From assembly GCA_964613585.1 (NCBI GenBank), contig CAZTHL010000040.1:1-34499 (forward strand): a stretch of DNA of 34,499 bases, read 5' to 3'. Shown here piece after piece: positions 26,591-34,499 of the stretch. Source of the stretch: CAZTHL01 sp964613585. Lineage in GTDB: Bacteria; Pseudomonadota; Alphaproteobacteria; DSM-16000; Inquilinaceae. Made by a program: the position numbers and the translations under genes. Each line of letters begins with the position of its first letter. The stretch's first letter is position 1. Under the pieces are notes generated by a model. It made no database searches. It was not told the DNA's origin and was given only the letters and a program-made list of their open reading frames with translations.

Positions 26591-26662
26591 CCGGCCGCCC
26601 CGGTCGGACCGGCCGCCCCGGTCGGACCGGTCGCCCCGGTCGGACCGGTCGCCCCGGTCGAG
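26591..26662. repeat. 18-bp tandem repeat, four units
   Basis: Four consecutive 18-base units CCGGYCGCCCCGGTCGGA, with Y = C in the first two and T in the last two; the final unit ends GAG. Each junction forms the inverted repeat CCGGTC-G-GACCGG, so the array can fold into several alternative hairpins. It begins 8 bases after rpmG and ends 60 bases before the convergent pleD stop, a position suited to a bidirectional transcription stop, although no T-run is present. Confidence 0.85.
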
Positions 26663-26722
26663 AAGTCGGCGCGTCTCGCGCCTGCCCTTGTGTCCGCCGG
26701 AGAGGGGCCGCCTGGGGAGCGC

Positions 26723-28141
26723 CTACGCCGTGGCCGCGGCCAGCAGCAGGAAGTTGGGCATGTCGCTCACGCCGACCGCCTCGACCCGGTTGCGGCCGTT
26801 GCGCTTGGCCGCGTAAAGGGCTTGGTCCGCCTGCTCGATCAACGTCTCGGGACGACTGTGCGGATCGGTGGTCGCCGCGACGCCGAGGCTGATCGTCACC
26901 GGCACGCTCCGGGCGCTGTTGCCCGGGATGACCGGCTCCTTGGCAATGCGCAGGCGCAGCCGTTCCGCCACGACGACGGCCTCCTCGACATTCGCGTCGG
27001 GCATGACGATGACGAACTCCTCACCGCCGAACCGGGCGACCATATCGAAGTTGCGGAGATTGCGGCTCACGCGCAGCGCCACCTCCTTCAGCACGTCGTC
27101 GCCGACGGCGTGGCCATGGGTATCGTTGACGGACTTGAAGTAATCGATGTCGAGCATGATCGCCGCCACCGGCTTGCGCGTCTCGACAATGCGCCCGATC
27201 ACCCGCGTCATATGCGCGTTGAGATAGTGACGATTGAACAGGCCGGTGAGCCCGTCGGTCAGCGCCAGCGACAGGCTGTGCTCGTAATTGTGGCGCAGCC
27301 GATCCTGGAAGCGCTTGCGGCGAACCTGGGTGCGCACGCGTGCGAGAAGCTCATTTCGGTCGATCGGCTTGACGAGATAGTCGTTGGCGCCAAGCTCGAG
27401 GCCCTTGGCGATGCGCCGCATGTCGCCGTCATCGGCCAGCAGGAGCACCGGCGTCTGACGGGTGCGCTCGTTGCTGCGGATCTGCGAGCACAGGCGCAGG
27501 CCGTCTTCGTTGAGCATGGTGATGCTCACCACGACGATGTCGAACACGCCGGTCTGTGCCGCGCGCAGGCCGTCCGTGCAGTTGCTGGCCGTGGAAATGC
27601 GGTCGTCGTCGCGCCTCAGCGTGTCGACGATCTTCTCCAGGTCGACGACGCTGTCCTCGACCACCAGGATCCGGGCGCCGTCGCAGGCCTCGCCGAGCTC
27701 CGAGCAATCCGACGGCAGCACGCCGAACTCGCCTGAGGTGTGCTGGCGCAAGCGCCATTCGTCGGTCATCATCTTGAGGCGCACCAGGGAGCGCACCCGG
27801 GCGAACAAGGCGATGTCGTCGACCGGTTTGGTCAGGAAGTCGTTGGCTCCGGCCTCGAGACCGCGCACGCGGTCCGCTGTGTCGCTCAGCGCGGTCACCA
27901 TGACCACCGGGATGTGCATGGTGCCCGCGTCGGCCTTGAGCCGCTCGCACACCTCGAATCCGTCCATGCCCGGCATCATCACGTCCAGCAGCACGAGATC
28001 CGGAGCCTCGGCCTTCGCCAGGCTCAAGGCTTCCGGCCCGTTGGACGCGGTCATCACCTCGAAGTACTCGCGCGATAGCTTGGCCTCGAGGAGCTTCACA
28101 TTGGGCAGAACATCGTCTACGACCAGGACGCGCGCGGACAT
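26723..28141 (-). CDS. pleD: Response regulator diguanylate cyclase PleD
   Basis: A 472-residue cytoplasmic enzyme that makes cyclic di-GMP from two GTP and drives the motile-to-sessile cell transition in Caulobacter. Domains: REC1 with phospho-acceptor Asp53 (LVLLDVMMPGMDG), a degenerate adaptor REC2 in which Ser206 replaces the acceptor Asp (DIVVVSITM), then a GGDEF domain with GGEEF at 372-376 and an intact inhibitory site RNFD (363-366), so product feedback is expected. The architecture and numbering are nearly those of Caulobacter PleD. The ATG at 28141 is 8 bases after the divK stop, so the pair is one operon. The gene converges on rpmG. Confidence 0.96.
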   Translation of the reverse strand: MSARVLVVDDVLPNVKLLEAKLSREYFEVMTASNGPEALSLAKAEAPDLVLLDVMMPGMDGFEVCERLKADAGTMHIPVVMVTALSDTADRVRGLEAGANDFLTKPVDDIALFARVRSLVRLKMMTDEWRLRQHTSGEFGVLPSDCSELGEACDGARILVVEDSVVDLEKIVDTLRRDDDRISTASNCTDGLRAAQTGVFDIVVVSITMLNEDGLRLCSQIRSNERTRQTPVLLLADDGDMRRIAKGLELGANDYLVKPIDRNELLARVRTQVRRKRFQDRLRHNYEHSLSLALTDGLTGLFNRHYLNAHMTRVIGRIVETRKPVAAIMLDIDYFKSVNDTHGHAVGDDVLKEVALRVSRNLRNFDMVARFGGEEFVIVMPDANVEEAVVVAERLRLRIAKEPVIPGNSARSVPVTISLGVAATTDPHSRPETLIEQADQALYAAKRNGRNRVEAVGVSDMPNFLLLAAATA

Positions 28142-28149
28142 GGACTGCT

Positions 28150-28515
28150 TCAACTCAAGTAGCGTTGCACTGTCATGAGGAAGGTCGCCACGGAGATCGG
28201 CTTGGCGATATAATCTTCGCACCCGCCTTCCCGGATCTTCTCCTCGTCGCCCTTCATGGCGAAGGCGGTTACGGCGACGACGGGAATGGTCTTGAGGCTG
28301 TCGTCCTCCTTGATCCATTTGGTGACCTCCAGCCCGGACACCTCCGGCAGCTGGATGTCCATGAGGATCAGGTCCGGTCGCTGCTGCCGGGCGATCTTGA
28401 GAGCCTCCATGCCATCCTTCGTCTGCAAGGTGTTGTAGCCATGCGCCTCCAGCAGATCGTGGAAAAGCTTCATGTTCAGCTCATTATCTTCCACGATCAG
28501 GACTGTTTTCGGCAT
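28150..28515 (-). CDS. divK: Single-domain response regulator DivK
   Basis: A 121-residue receiver domain with no output domain, a hub of the alphaproteobacterial cell-cycle phosphorelay that modulates CckA through DivL. The acidic pocket (Glu9, Asp10), acceptor Asp53 (DLILMDIQLPEVSG), Thr83 and Lys105 are all in place. The sequence, length and location just before pleD match Caulobacter divK-pleD. The gene is less GC-rich than most of the window. Its upstream region contains a candidate CtrA-like site at 28657-28671. Confidence 0.96.
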   Translation of the reverse strand: MPKTVLIVEDNELNMKLFHDLLEAHGYNTLQTKDGMEALKIARQQRPDLILMDIQLPEVSGLEVTKWIKEDDSLKTIPVVAVTAFAMKGDEEKIREGGCEDYIAKPISVATFLMTVQRYLS

Positions 28516-28804
28516 CGTTCAATCCCAAAGCAGGTGCCGGCTCCGTCCGCGGAGTTGGAGGACATTACGATGCAGATGGACGCGGTACAATCGAGCCCCG
28601 TCCAACAGGATCCTTCCGAGCCTATTCATGCATCAGTGAGGTATACCACCCATGCGGTAAACATTTTGTAAGTGAGGCAACCATGCCCAAACGGGGGCGC
28701 CTACTCAGGAGTCCTTGATTTCGTTATTACCATGTCAGCATAGGGCCGGCCTGGAGAACGAAGCGTAAATTCTAGACAGATCGTGGCTGTGGCACCCTGG
28801 CATC
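28516..28804. promoter_or_regulatory. Divergent regulatory spacer between divK and dinB
   Basis: An unusually AT-rich spacer for this genome, with no gene. It holds a direct repeat GTAA-N7-GTAA (28657-28671), which on the divK strand reads TTAC-N7-TTAC. That is one base per half away from the CtrA consensus TTAA-N7-TTAA and lies about 140 bases before the divK start. No SOS box (GTTC-N7-GTTC) was seen before dinB and no clear Shine-Dalgarno precedes the dinB ATG. Confidence 0.45.
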
Positions 28805-30088
28805 ATGCCCCCTTGGCTGTGTCTCGACTGTGAGGTGGAGGGCGACGAGCCGTCCACGGCAGCGGGCTGCCCGGTCTGCGGCTCGGCACGGCTGCGCCGC
28901 CACCCGGAGCTCGCCGGGCTGGCGATCGCGCATCTGGACGCCGATGCCTTCTTTGCCTCGATCGAAAAGCGCGATCGTCCGGAGCTCCGCGGGCAGCCGG
29001 TGATCGTCGGCGGGGGACGCCGCGGGGTCGTGGCCGCTGCCTGCTACGTCGCCCGCCGCTACGGCGTACGCTCTGCCATGCCGATGTTCAAGGCCCTGGC
29101 CGCCTGCCCGCACGCCGTGGTGATCCGCCCGGACATGGCGCGCTACGCCGAGGCGGGCCGGCAGATCCGTGCGCTGATGCACCAGGTGACCCCGCTCGTG
29201 GAGCCGCTGTCGATCGACGAGGCGTTCCTCGACCTCACGGGCACCGCGGCGCTCCACGGCGGCAGCCCGGCCCGCAGCTGCGCGCGCCTGGCCCGGCGCA
29301 TCGAGGACGGCGTCGGCATCACCGTGTCGATCGGGCTCAGCCACAACAAGTTCCTGGCCAAGCTGGCGTCGGATCTGGACAAGCCGCGCGGCTTCGCGGT
29401 GGTCGGCCGCGCCGAGACCGAGGCGTTCCTGGCGGGGCGTCCGGTCGGCGAGATCTGGGGCGTGGGTCGCACCCTGCACGCTCGCCTGGAGGCTGACGGC
29501 ATCCGCCACATCGGCGAGCTCCGCGATCTGGACGAGCGGGCCTTGACGACCCGCTACGGCAGCATCGGCCACCGGCTCTGGCGGCTCTGTCGGGGCATCG
29601 ACACCCGGCCGGTGGTGGCCGACGCGCCGACGCGCAGCGTCTCGGCCGAGACCACGTTCGACCGCGATCTGGCCGATCCCGACACCCTGGCTCGGGCGCT
29701 TTGGCCGTTGTCCGAGCGCGTGGCCGAGCGGCTCAAGGCCAAGAATCTGAGCGGACGCACGGTGGTGCTCAAGCTCAAGACCGCCGACTTCCGGCTTCGG
29801 AGCCGCAGCCGCGGCCTGCCGGCCCCGACCCAGCTGGCCGACCGGCTGTACCGAACCGCCGACACGCTGCTGCGCGCCGAGGCGACCGGCGTGCGCTTCC
29901 GCCTGATCGGCGTCGGCTGCCACGACCTCGAGAGCGGCGACCGCGCCGATCCCCCCGACCTGTTCGATGTGACCGCCGAGCGCCGGCGCAAGGCCGAGCA
30001 GGCCGTGGACGCGGTCCGTACCAAGCTCGGCCGTGCCGCGATCGGCCTCGGCCGAGGCTTCGCCGGGAAGCCCGGCCCTGCCGACTGA
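28805..30088 (+). CDS. dinB: DNA polymerase IV with N-terminal zinc ribbon
   Basis: A 427-residue Y-family translesion polymerase. Active-site carboxylates are seen in IAHLDADAFFASIE and LSIDEAFLDLTG; the palm, fingers, thumb (IWGVGRTLHARLEADGI helix-hairpin-helix) and little-finger regions follow in order. The first 30 residues form a CxxC (6-9) ... CxxC (22-25) motif, a likely small zinc ribbon found in a subgroup of alphaproteobacterial DinB proteins and absent from E. coli Pol IV. The ATG at 28805 is required to include it. The gene ends 10 bases from the convergent eipB. Confidence 0.94.
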   Translation: MPPWLCLDCEVEGDEPSTAAGCPVCGSARLRRHPELAGLAIAHLDADAFFASIEKRDRPELRGQPVIVGGGRRGVVAAACYVARRYGVRSAMPMFKALAACPHAVVIRPDMARYAEAGRQIRALMHQVTPLVEPLSIDEAFLDLTGTAALHGGSPARSCARLARRIEDGVGITVSIGLSHNKFLAKLASDLDKPRGFAVVGRAETEAFLAGRPVGEIWGVGRTLHARLEADGIRHIGELRDLDERALTTRYGSIGHRLWRLCRGIDTRPVVADAPTRSVSAETTFDRDLADPDTLARALWPLSERVAERLKAKNLSGRTVVLKLKTADFRLRSRSRGLPAPTQLADRLYRTADTLLRAEATGVRFRLIGVGCHDLESGDRADPPDLFDVTAERRRKAEQAVDAVRTKLGRAAIGLGRGFAGKPGPAD

Positions 30089-30098
30089 TCCGATCCGG

Positions 30099-30929
30099 TC
30101 AGCCGGGCGGGCAGGCGGGCGCGTCGAGCGCCTCCAGAACCATGAGTTCGCCCTCCACCACGAAATCGCCGTAATCCACCGTGAGCGCATCGACCACGCC
30201 ATTGTCGTGGATCGTCAGGAACATCTCGTAGTCGGGCGTCATCACCGGCTCGGACAGCGAGAAGAAGGCGAGGGTCACGGGCCACGACGGCCGCTCCAGC
30301 AGGGCCTGCGCGTCGGCCGCGCCCGCGGGCTCGATGCGGTTGCCGATCGCCGCGGACAGCTGCACAAGGCCGTCCAGCTCAGTGCCGTCGAACAGCGTGG
30401 CATTGAAGAAGCGCGTGCCACTCTCCGCCTCGGTCAGCAGGCGCAGGCTGTGCGCGGTCGGGAACAGCGTCTCGGGCGGCAGGGTCTCCCGCGTCTCCTC
30501 CGGCAAGCGGTATTCCACCATGCCGCCGCCATGGCCCGTGAGGATCGCCTTGCCGCGCACCTCCTCGTCCACCACGCCATTGGTCGAGCTGCGCATGTTG
30601 AAGTTGAAGCGGCTGCCGTCCTTGGATTCCCACGTGGCATAGACGGAGGTGACCTCGACGTCCTGACCCTGGGCGTATGAGAAATTCAAGCGATAACGCT
30701 GCTCGACCGTCCAGCCATCGCAGCTGTCGGCCCATTCAAAGGCCATCTGGCCGGTGACGTTGCTGACGCCCGAGGCCGGGCGGCTGCGGTCCAGCTCGAG
30801 CCGGTACAGCGCCCGATGCGGCGCGATCTCCCAAGCCGCCGCGGAGGCGGCGGCGAGCCATGCCGTGACGGCCGCCAAGCCGGCTACGGCCCCGGCGGTC
30901 TGGCGCCGACACGATGAAGCATGGGTCAT
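30099..30929 (-). CDS. eipB: Periplasmic envelope-integrity protein EipB (DUF1849)
   Basis: A 276-residue exported protein. The signal peptide covers about residues 1-32 (SAAAW junction). The mature part matches DUF1849/EipB: PHRALYRLELD, GQMAFEWADSCDGWTVEQRY, and a C-terminal DAPACPPG. Cys70 and Cys273 correspond to the conserved disulfide described in Brucella EipB, a spiral beta protein needed for cell-envelope integrity in alphaproteobacteria. The role here is inferred from the family. It converges on dinB; its upstream spacer carries a G-rich tandem repeat. Confidence 0.9.
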   Translation of the reverse strand: MTHASSCRRQTAGAVAGLAAVTAWLAAASAAAWEIAPHRALYRLELDRSRPASGVSNVTGQMAFEWADSCDGWTVEQRYRLNFSYAQGQDVEVTSVYATWESKDGSRFNFNMRSSTNGVVDEEVRGKAILTGHGGGMVEYRLPEETRETLPPETLFPTAHSLRLLTEAESGTRFFNATLFDGTELDGLVQLSAAIGNRIEPAGAADAQALLERPSWPVTLAFFSLSEPVMTPDYEMFLTIHDNGVVDALTVDYGDFVVEGELMVLEALDAPACPPG

Positions 30930-31185
30930 GGATTGGATGATAGCCTGCGTGAAGGTCCGGCCAAAGCCTGCGCTGCGCCGCAGGTGGCAGCCGATCGGCG
31001 AGGCGGCCGGCCCGACCGGCGGCCCCTAGACGGTTTCCGCCTGACGCGGAGTCGGCACCGCCCGCTCCCCTGCCCGGCCAGCCTGAGCATGCTGTCGTCA
31101 GGTGGCCGGGGAGTGGCCGGGGGGGTGGCCGGGAGGTGGCCGGGCGGGAGAGCGGGCCGGCGATGCCCCTTGAGCGGGAAACGTT
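30930..31185. other. Spacer between eipB and aspS with a G-rich repeat
   Basis: A non-coding spacer of 256 bases. A short hairpin CCTGA-TCAGG lies near 31083-31103, directly before the G-rich tandem repeat at 31102-31144. The eipB promoter should lie near 30930-31000 on the minus strand but could not be resolved. Confidence 0.5.
31102..31144 (+). repeat. GTGGCCGGG tandem repeat (four units)
   Basis: GTGGCCGGG occurs at 31102, 31113, 31125 and 31136, with spacings of 11, 12 and 11 bases, about one helical turn. The strand has four G-runs of three or more (31108, 31119, 31131, 31142), so a G-quadruplex is conceivable, with loops of 5-8 bases. It lies just beyond the aspS stop, on the opposite strand to its transcript. 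Confidence 0.75.
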
Positions 31186-32994
31186 CTACCCGACCTTGCG
31201 CGTCGGCTTTGGCAGGTCAACCCGTATGGAGAGTTCCTTGAGCCGGCGCGCATCGACCTCGGCGGGCGCCCCCATGAGCAGATCCTCGGCCCTCTGATTG
31301 AGCGGGAAGGCGATCACCTCGCGCAGGTTGGGCTCGTCGGCCAGCAGCATGACGATGCGGTCGATCCCGGGCGCGGACCCGCCGTGCGGCGGCGCGCCGA
31401 AGCGCAGCGCGGACAGGAGGCCGCCAAAGCGCTCCTCCAGCTGCTGCTCGGTGTAGCCGGCGATCTCGAAGGCCTTGACCATGATGTCGGGGCGGTGATT
31501 GCGGATGGCGCCGGAGCTCAGCTCGACGCCGTTGCACACGATGTCGTACTGGAAGGCCTTGATCGACAGCGGATCCCGGGTCTCCAGCGCCTCGAGCCCG
31601 CCCTGCGGCATGGAGAACGGGTTGTGGCTGAAGTCCACCTGTCCGGTCTCCTCGTTGAGCTCGTACATCGGGAAGTCGACGATCCAGCAGAACTCGAAGC
31701 AGTCGTGGTCGATCAGGCCCATCTCCTCGCCGATCCGGGTGCGCGCGAGGCCGCTCATCCGCTCCGCGGCCGGGACCTGGTCGGCCACGAAGAACACCGC
31801 GTCGCCGTCCGCGGCGCCGGTCGCCTCGCGCAGCGCCGCCTGCGCCGGCTCGGGCAGGAACTTGGCGATCGGCCCCTTTCCCGCGCCCGCCTCGAACAGC
31901 ACGTAGCCGAGGCCGGGGGCGCCCTGCTCCTGGGCCCAGCCGTTCAGCTTGTCGAAGAAGCTGCGCGGCCGCTCGGCGACCTGGGGGGCGCGGATGGCGC
32001 GGACCACGCCGCTCTTGGCCAGGACCGCCTTGAAGGCGCGGAACTCGACGTCGTCGCGGGCAAAGACCGCCGAGACATCGCAGATCTCCAGGGGATTGCG
32101 CAGGTCCGGCTTGTCGTTCCCGTAGCGCAGCATCGACTCGCGGTACGGGATGCGCGGGAACGGCGGCGGGCTGACCGGCCGCGGCCGCCCGACAACGTCC
32201 TGGAACTCGTCGAACACGCCATGGAGCACCGGCTCGAGCGCGGCGAACACGTCGTCCTGGGTGGCGAAGCTCATCTCGAGATCGAGCTGGTAGAACTCGC
32301 CCGGGCTGCGGTCGGCCCGGCTGTCCTCGTCGCGGAAGCAGGGCGCGATCTGGAAGTAGCGGTCGAAGCCAGCGATCATCAGCAGCTGCTTGAACTGCTG
32401 CGGCGCCTGCGGCAGGGCATAGAACTTGCCCGGGTGCAGGCGCGACGGCACCAGGAAGTCGCGCGCGCCTTCCGGGCTCGAGGCGGTCAGGATCGGCGTC
32501 TGGATCTCGTGGAAGCCCTGCTCGGTCATGCGCCGGCGGATCGAGGCGATGACCTGCGAGCGCAGCACGATGTTGCGCTGCATCCTGCCGCGCCGGAGAT
32601 CGAGGAAGCGGTGGCGCAGCCGCACCTCCTCGCCGTAGTCCTCGTCCGAGGAGACCTGGAGGGGCAGCACCTCGGCCGCTGAGAGCAGGGCGATCTCGCC
32701 GATCTGGACCTCGATCCGGCCGCTCGGCAGCTTTTCGTTGACGGTCTCCGGGCTGCGCTCGACGACCGTGCCGGTGACGGTGATGACGCTTTCCGGGCGC
32801 ACGGACTCCGCCGCCGCGAAGTTGGGCGCCGAGACGTCGATGACGCACTGCGTCAGCCCGTAATGGTCGCGCAGATCCAGGAACAGGAGGTTCCCGTGGT
32901 CGCGCTTGCGGTGCACCCAGCCGGAGAGCCGGACGGTCTCGCCGGCGTGCGTGGACCTCAGCTCGCCGCAGGTGTGGGTGCGGTAGGGATGCAT
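31186..32994 (-). CDS. aspS: Aspartyl-tRNA synthetase
   Basis: A 602-residue class II synthetase that charges tRNA with aspartate. Domains in order: N-terminal OB-fold anticodon binding (VRLSGWVHRKRDHGNLLFLDLRD), class II motif 2 FRDEDSRADRSPGEFYQLD (the alphaproteobacterial form), the GAD insertion typical of bacterial enzymes, and motif 3 APGIDRIVMLL with VIAFPLNQ. Alphaproteobacterial enzymes of this type are often non-discriminating, also charging tRNA-Asn; whether that applies here depends on an asparaginyl route not visible in the window. The ATG at 32994 fits the family start MHPYRTHTCGEL. Confidence 0.97.
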   Translation of the reverse strand: MHPYRTHTCGELRSTHAGETVRLSGWVHRKRDHGNLLFLDLRDHYGLTQCVIDVSAPNFAAAESVRPESVITVTGTVVERSPETVNEKLPSGRIEVQIGEIALLSAAEVLPLQVSSDEDYGEEVRLRHRFLDLRRGRMQRNIVLRSQVIASIRRRMTEQGFHEIQTPILTASSPEGARDFLVPSRLHPGKFYALPQAPQQFKQLLMIAGFDRYFQIAPCFRDEDSRADRSPGEFYQLDLEMSFATQDDVFAALEPVLHGVFDEFQDVVGRPRPVSPPPFPRIPYRESMLRYGNDKPDLRNPLEICDVSAVFARDDVEFRAFKAVLAKSGVVRAIRAPQVAERPRSFFDKLNGWAQEQGAPGLGYVLFEAGAGKGPIAKFLPEPAQAALREATGAADGDAVFFVADQVPAAERMSGLARTRIGEEMGLIDHDCFEFCWIVDFPMYELNEETGQVDFSHNPFSMPQGGLEALETRDPLSIKAFQYDIVCNGVELSSGAIRNHRPDIMVKAFEIAGYTEQQLEERFGGLLSALRFGAPPHGGSAPGIDRIVMLLADEPNLREVIAFPLNQRAEDLLMGAPAEVDARRLKELSIRVDLPKPTRKVG

Positions 32995-33017
32995 GGCTCT
33001 CGGTCCTCGGCTTGGAG

Positions 33018-33050
33018 GGTGCGCCCGCCGGCGCCGCTCCCGGCGCCGCA
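33018..33050 (+). repeat. Possible fragment of the dispersed repeat (copy E)
   Basis: GGTGCGCCCGCC (33018-33029) followed by CCCGGCGCCGCA resembles the central blocks of the 113-bp repeat, particularly copy A, but the flanking hairpins are missing. It lies in the divergent spacer between aspS and rnd and could also be chance in GC-rich sequence. Confidence 0.3.
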
Positions 33051-33146
33051 CGGCGGCGGCACATCGTCATGGAAGGCGAACCCTGTCAAGCCGATGCGCC
33101 CGGCGGGCTTGGTCCGGGCCGGTCGGGTCGGGTAAAAGCCGGGGTC

Positions 33147-34325
33147 ATGACCGCGATCACCGATCAGGCGGCCCTGGAGGCCTTCTGTGCGCGCCAGGCC
33201 GGGGCCGACTATCTGACGGTCGACACCGAGTTCATGCGCGAGAACACCTACTGGCCCAAGTTGTGCCTGGTCCAGGTGGGCGGGCCGGAGGAGAGCGCGG
33301 CGGTCGATCCGCTAGCGCTGCGGCCCGACGGCAGCCCGCTCGACCTGGAGCCGCTGTTCCGCCTGCTCGACGACCCCGGGATCCTCAAGGTGTTCCACTC
33401 CGCGCGGCAGGACGTGGAGATCTTCTTCCATCTGACCGGGCGTGTGCCGAAGCCCATGTTCGACACCCAGGTCGCCGCGATGGTCTGCGGCTTCGGCGAG
33501 TCGGTCGGCTATGAGGCGCTGGTCAGCAAGCTGGTCGGGGCGCGCATCGACAAGACCTCGCGCTTCACCGACTGGTCGCGCCGGCCGCTGACCGAGCAGC
33601 AGCTCCGCTACGCGCTGGCCGACGTCGTGCATCTGCGCCCGGTCTACGAGCAGATCCGCCGCATGCTGGGAGAGTCCGACCGGGCCTCGTGGCTGGACGA
33701 GGAGATGGCCGTGCTGACCGACCCGGCGACCTACAATGTCGTGCCCGAGGAGGCCTGGCTTCGCCTCAAGACCCGCTCGGTCGAGCCGCGCTTCCTGGCG
33801 ATCCTGCGCGAGGTGGCGGCCTGGCGCGAGACCGAGGCGCAGAAGCGCGATCTGCCACGGGGGCGGCTGCTGCGCGACGAGGCGATGGTCGAGATCGCCG
33901 CGCAGGCGCCACGGTCGACCGCCGATCTTGCCCGCACCCGCGGCCTGAGCAAGAACATGGCCGAGGGCTGGCAGGGCACGGCGCTGCTCGCCTGTGTCGA
34001 GCGCGGCCTGGCGGTGCCCAAGGCGGAGCGGCCGCGGCTGCCGGTGCGCGCCGCCCTGCCGCCCGGGGCGGGCCCGACCATCGAGCTGCTCCGGGTCCTG
34101 CTCAAGCTGTGCTGCGAAGAGGCCAACGTCGCCCAGAAGCTGGTGGCCAGCGGCGCCGACCTGGAGCGCATCGCCACCGAGGACGAGCCCGAGGTGGCGG
34201 CGCTGCGCGGCTGGCGCCACGAGGTGTTCGGCCGCCGAGCCCTCGACCTCAAGGAGGGCCGCATCGCGCTGGCGGTCGACGGGCGCGCCCTGCGCGTGGT
34301 GGAACTGGGCGATCGCCAGACTTGA
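33147..34325 (+). CDS. rnd: Ribonuclease D
   Basis: A 392-residue 3'-5' exoribonuclease that trims tRNA and other stable RNA ends. The DEDD catalytic residues are visible: Asp26 and Glu28 (TVDTEFM), Asp89 (FHSARQDVEIF) and Asp159 with Tyr155 (YALADVVHL, DEDDy type). An HRDC domain follows in the C-terminal half. The ATG at 33147 starts the conserved domain. Its stop codon is the first three bases of inverted repeat copy D, as for the regulator and copy B. Confidence 0.95.
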   Translation: MTAITDQAALEAFCARQAGADYLTVDTEFMRENTYWPKLCLVQVGGPEESAAVDPLALRPDGSPLDLEPLFRLLDDPGILKVFHSARQDVEIFFHLTGRVPKPMFDTQVAAMVCGFGESVGYEALVSKLVGARIDKTSRFTDWSRRPLTEQQLRYALADVVHLRPVYEQIRRMLGESDRASWLDEEMAVLTDPATYNVVPEEAWLRLKTRSVEPRFLAILREVAAWRETEAQKRDLPRGRLLRDEAMVEIAAQAPRSTADLARTRGLSKNMAEGWQGTALLACVERGLAVPKAERPRLPVRAALPPGAGPTIELLRVLLKLCCEEANVAQKLVASGADLERIATEDEPEVAALRGWRHEVFGRRALDLKEGRIALAVDGRALRVVELGDRQT

Positions 34326-34441
34326 TCCGGCGCCGACGGCACACGCTCCACGGGGCCGGTCACGCCGGCGGCGCGCCGGGGCGGCGCAGGGTGGACGGGC
34401 GCGCCTTCGCTGAGCCGACGCGACATCCGGTCGGCTCAGCG
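34323..34441 (-). repeat. Dispersed hairpin repeat, copy D (inverted)
   Basis: The same repeat as at 1735, 4355 and 8030, in opposite orientation. It carries a perfect 11-bp inverted repeat CGCTGAGCCGA (34408-34418)/TCGGCTCAGCG (34431-34441); read on the minus strand, GGCGCGCCCGTCC, CCGCCCCGGCGCGCC and GCCGTCGGCGCCGGATCA follow. It begins at the rnd stop codon. Confidence 0.7.
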
Positions 34442-34499
34442 GCATAATACCAGAGCTCGCTGAACGCGACTCTCGATCGGGTCTTCCCGCTGGAATCGT
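34442..34499. other. Right end of the window
   Basis: 58 bases after repeat copy D with no gene or recognisable site. Confidence 0.4.

Noticed and set aside
26591..26662. CRISPR array.
   Set aside because: The 18-bp units are directly adjacent with no spacers, and no cas genes are present.
26530..26892. Collagen-like RPGRTG repeat protein.
   Set aside because: It is a translation of the 18-bp tandem DNA repeat in a frame overlapping rpmG and antisense pleD, with no plausible start site.
28680..28804. SOS (LexA) box upstream of dinB.
   Set aside because: The alphaproteobacterial pattern GTTC-N7-GTTC is not present; only a single GAAC was found.

Overview
The window comes from a very GC-rich genome with strong G/C bias at third codon positions. 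The gene content points to an alphaproteobacterium, probably of the Rhodospirillales type: a divK-pleD operon with the Caulobacter-type key residues, an EipB (DUF1849) envelope protein, a DinB with an N-terminal zinc ribbon, an AspRS with the alphaproteobacterial RADRSPGEFYQLD signature, and a dprA-topA-rnr cluster. The taxonomy is inferred from gene content only.

Left part (1-8.8 kb): an ankyrin-repeat protein and a membrane-anchored glucose/sorbosone-dehydrogenase-like propeller are followed by a cobalt/nickel metal-handling locus. On the minus strand lie a CsoR/RcnR-type repressor with a Cys-His-Cys metal site and an RcnA-type NicO transporter, with a palindromic operator candidate in front. 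On the plus strand, starting about 300 bp away, a sigma70-like promoter leads into a complete cobalamin riboswitch. Its expression platform hides the Shine-Dalgarno of an uncharacterised 45-residue membrane peptide that starts with TTG. Directly behind come the ATPase, permease and binding protein of a Zn/Mn-family ABC transporter. A metal ABC importer gated by B12 is most simply read as a cobalt importer. This is the most interesting system in the window.

Middle (8.8-17.3 kb): a minus-strand operon of a family-2 glycosyltransferase, an acyl-CoA-dehydrogenase-like protein and a NodS-type methyltransferase, translationally overlapped, looks like a small biosynthetic module of unknown product. 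Facing away from it is a plus-strand series: a YrhK-like membrane protein, an M20 peptidase, a PaaK-like adenylate-forming enzyme, then three predicted secreted proteins (one unrecognised, one DsrE-like, one CHRD/SOD-like).

Right part (17.3-34.5 kb): mostly housekeeping genes. These are an OmpA-like lipoprotein, dprA, topA, rnr, a C-terminal processing protease, rpmG, divK-pleD (cell-cycle phosphorelay and c-di-GMP), dinB, eipB, aspS and rnd.

Scattered through the spacers is a previously unnamed (to me) dispersed repeat of about 113 bp built of GC-rich inverted repeats, with four near full-length copies (1735, 4355, 8030, 34323) and a possible fragment (33018). Two copies begin exactly at a gene's stop codon. 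There are also two short tandem-repeat arrays (26591 and 31102). No tRNA, rRNA, CRISPR array, insertion sequence or prophage gene was seen.
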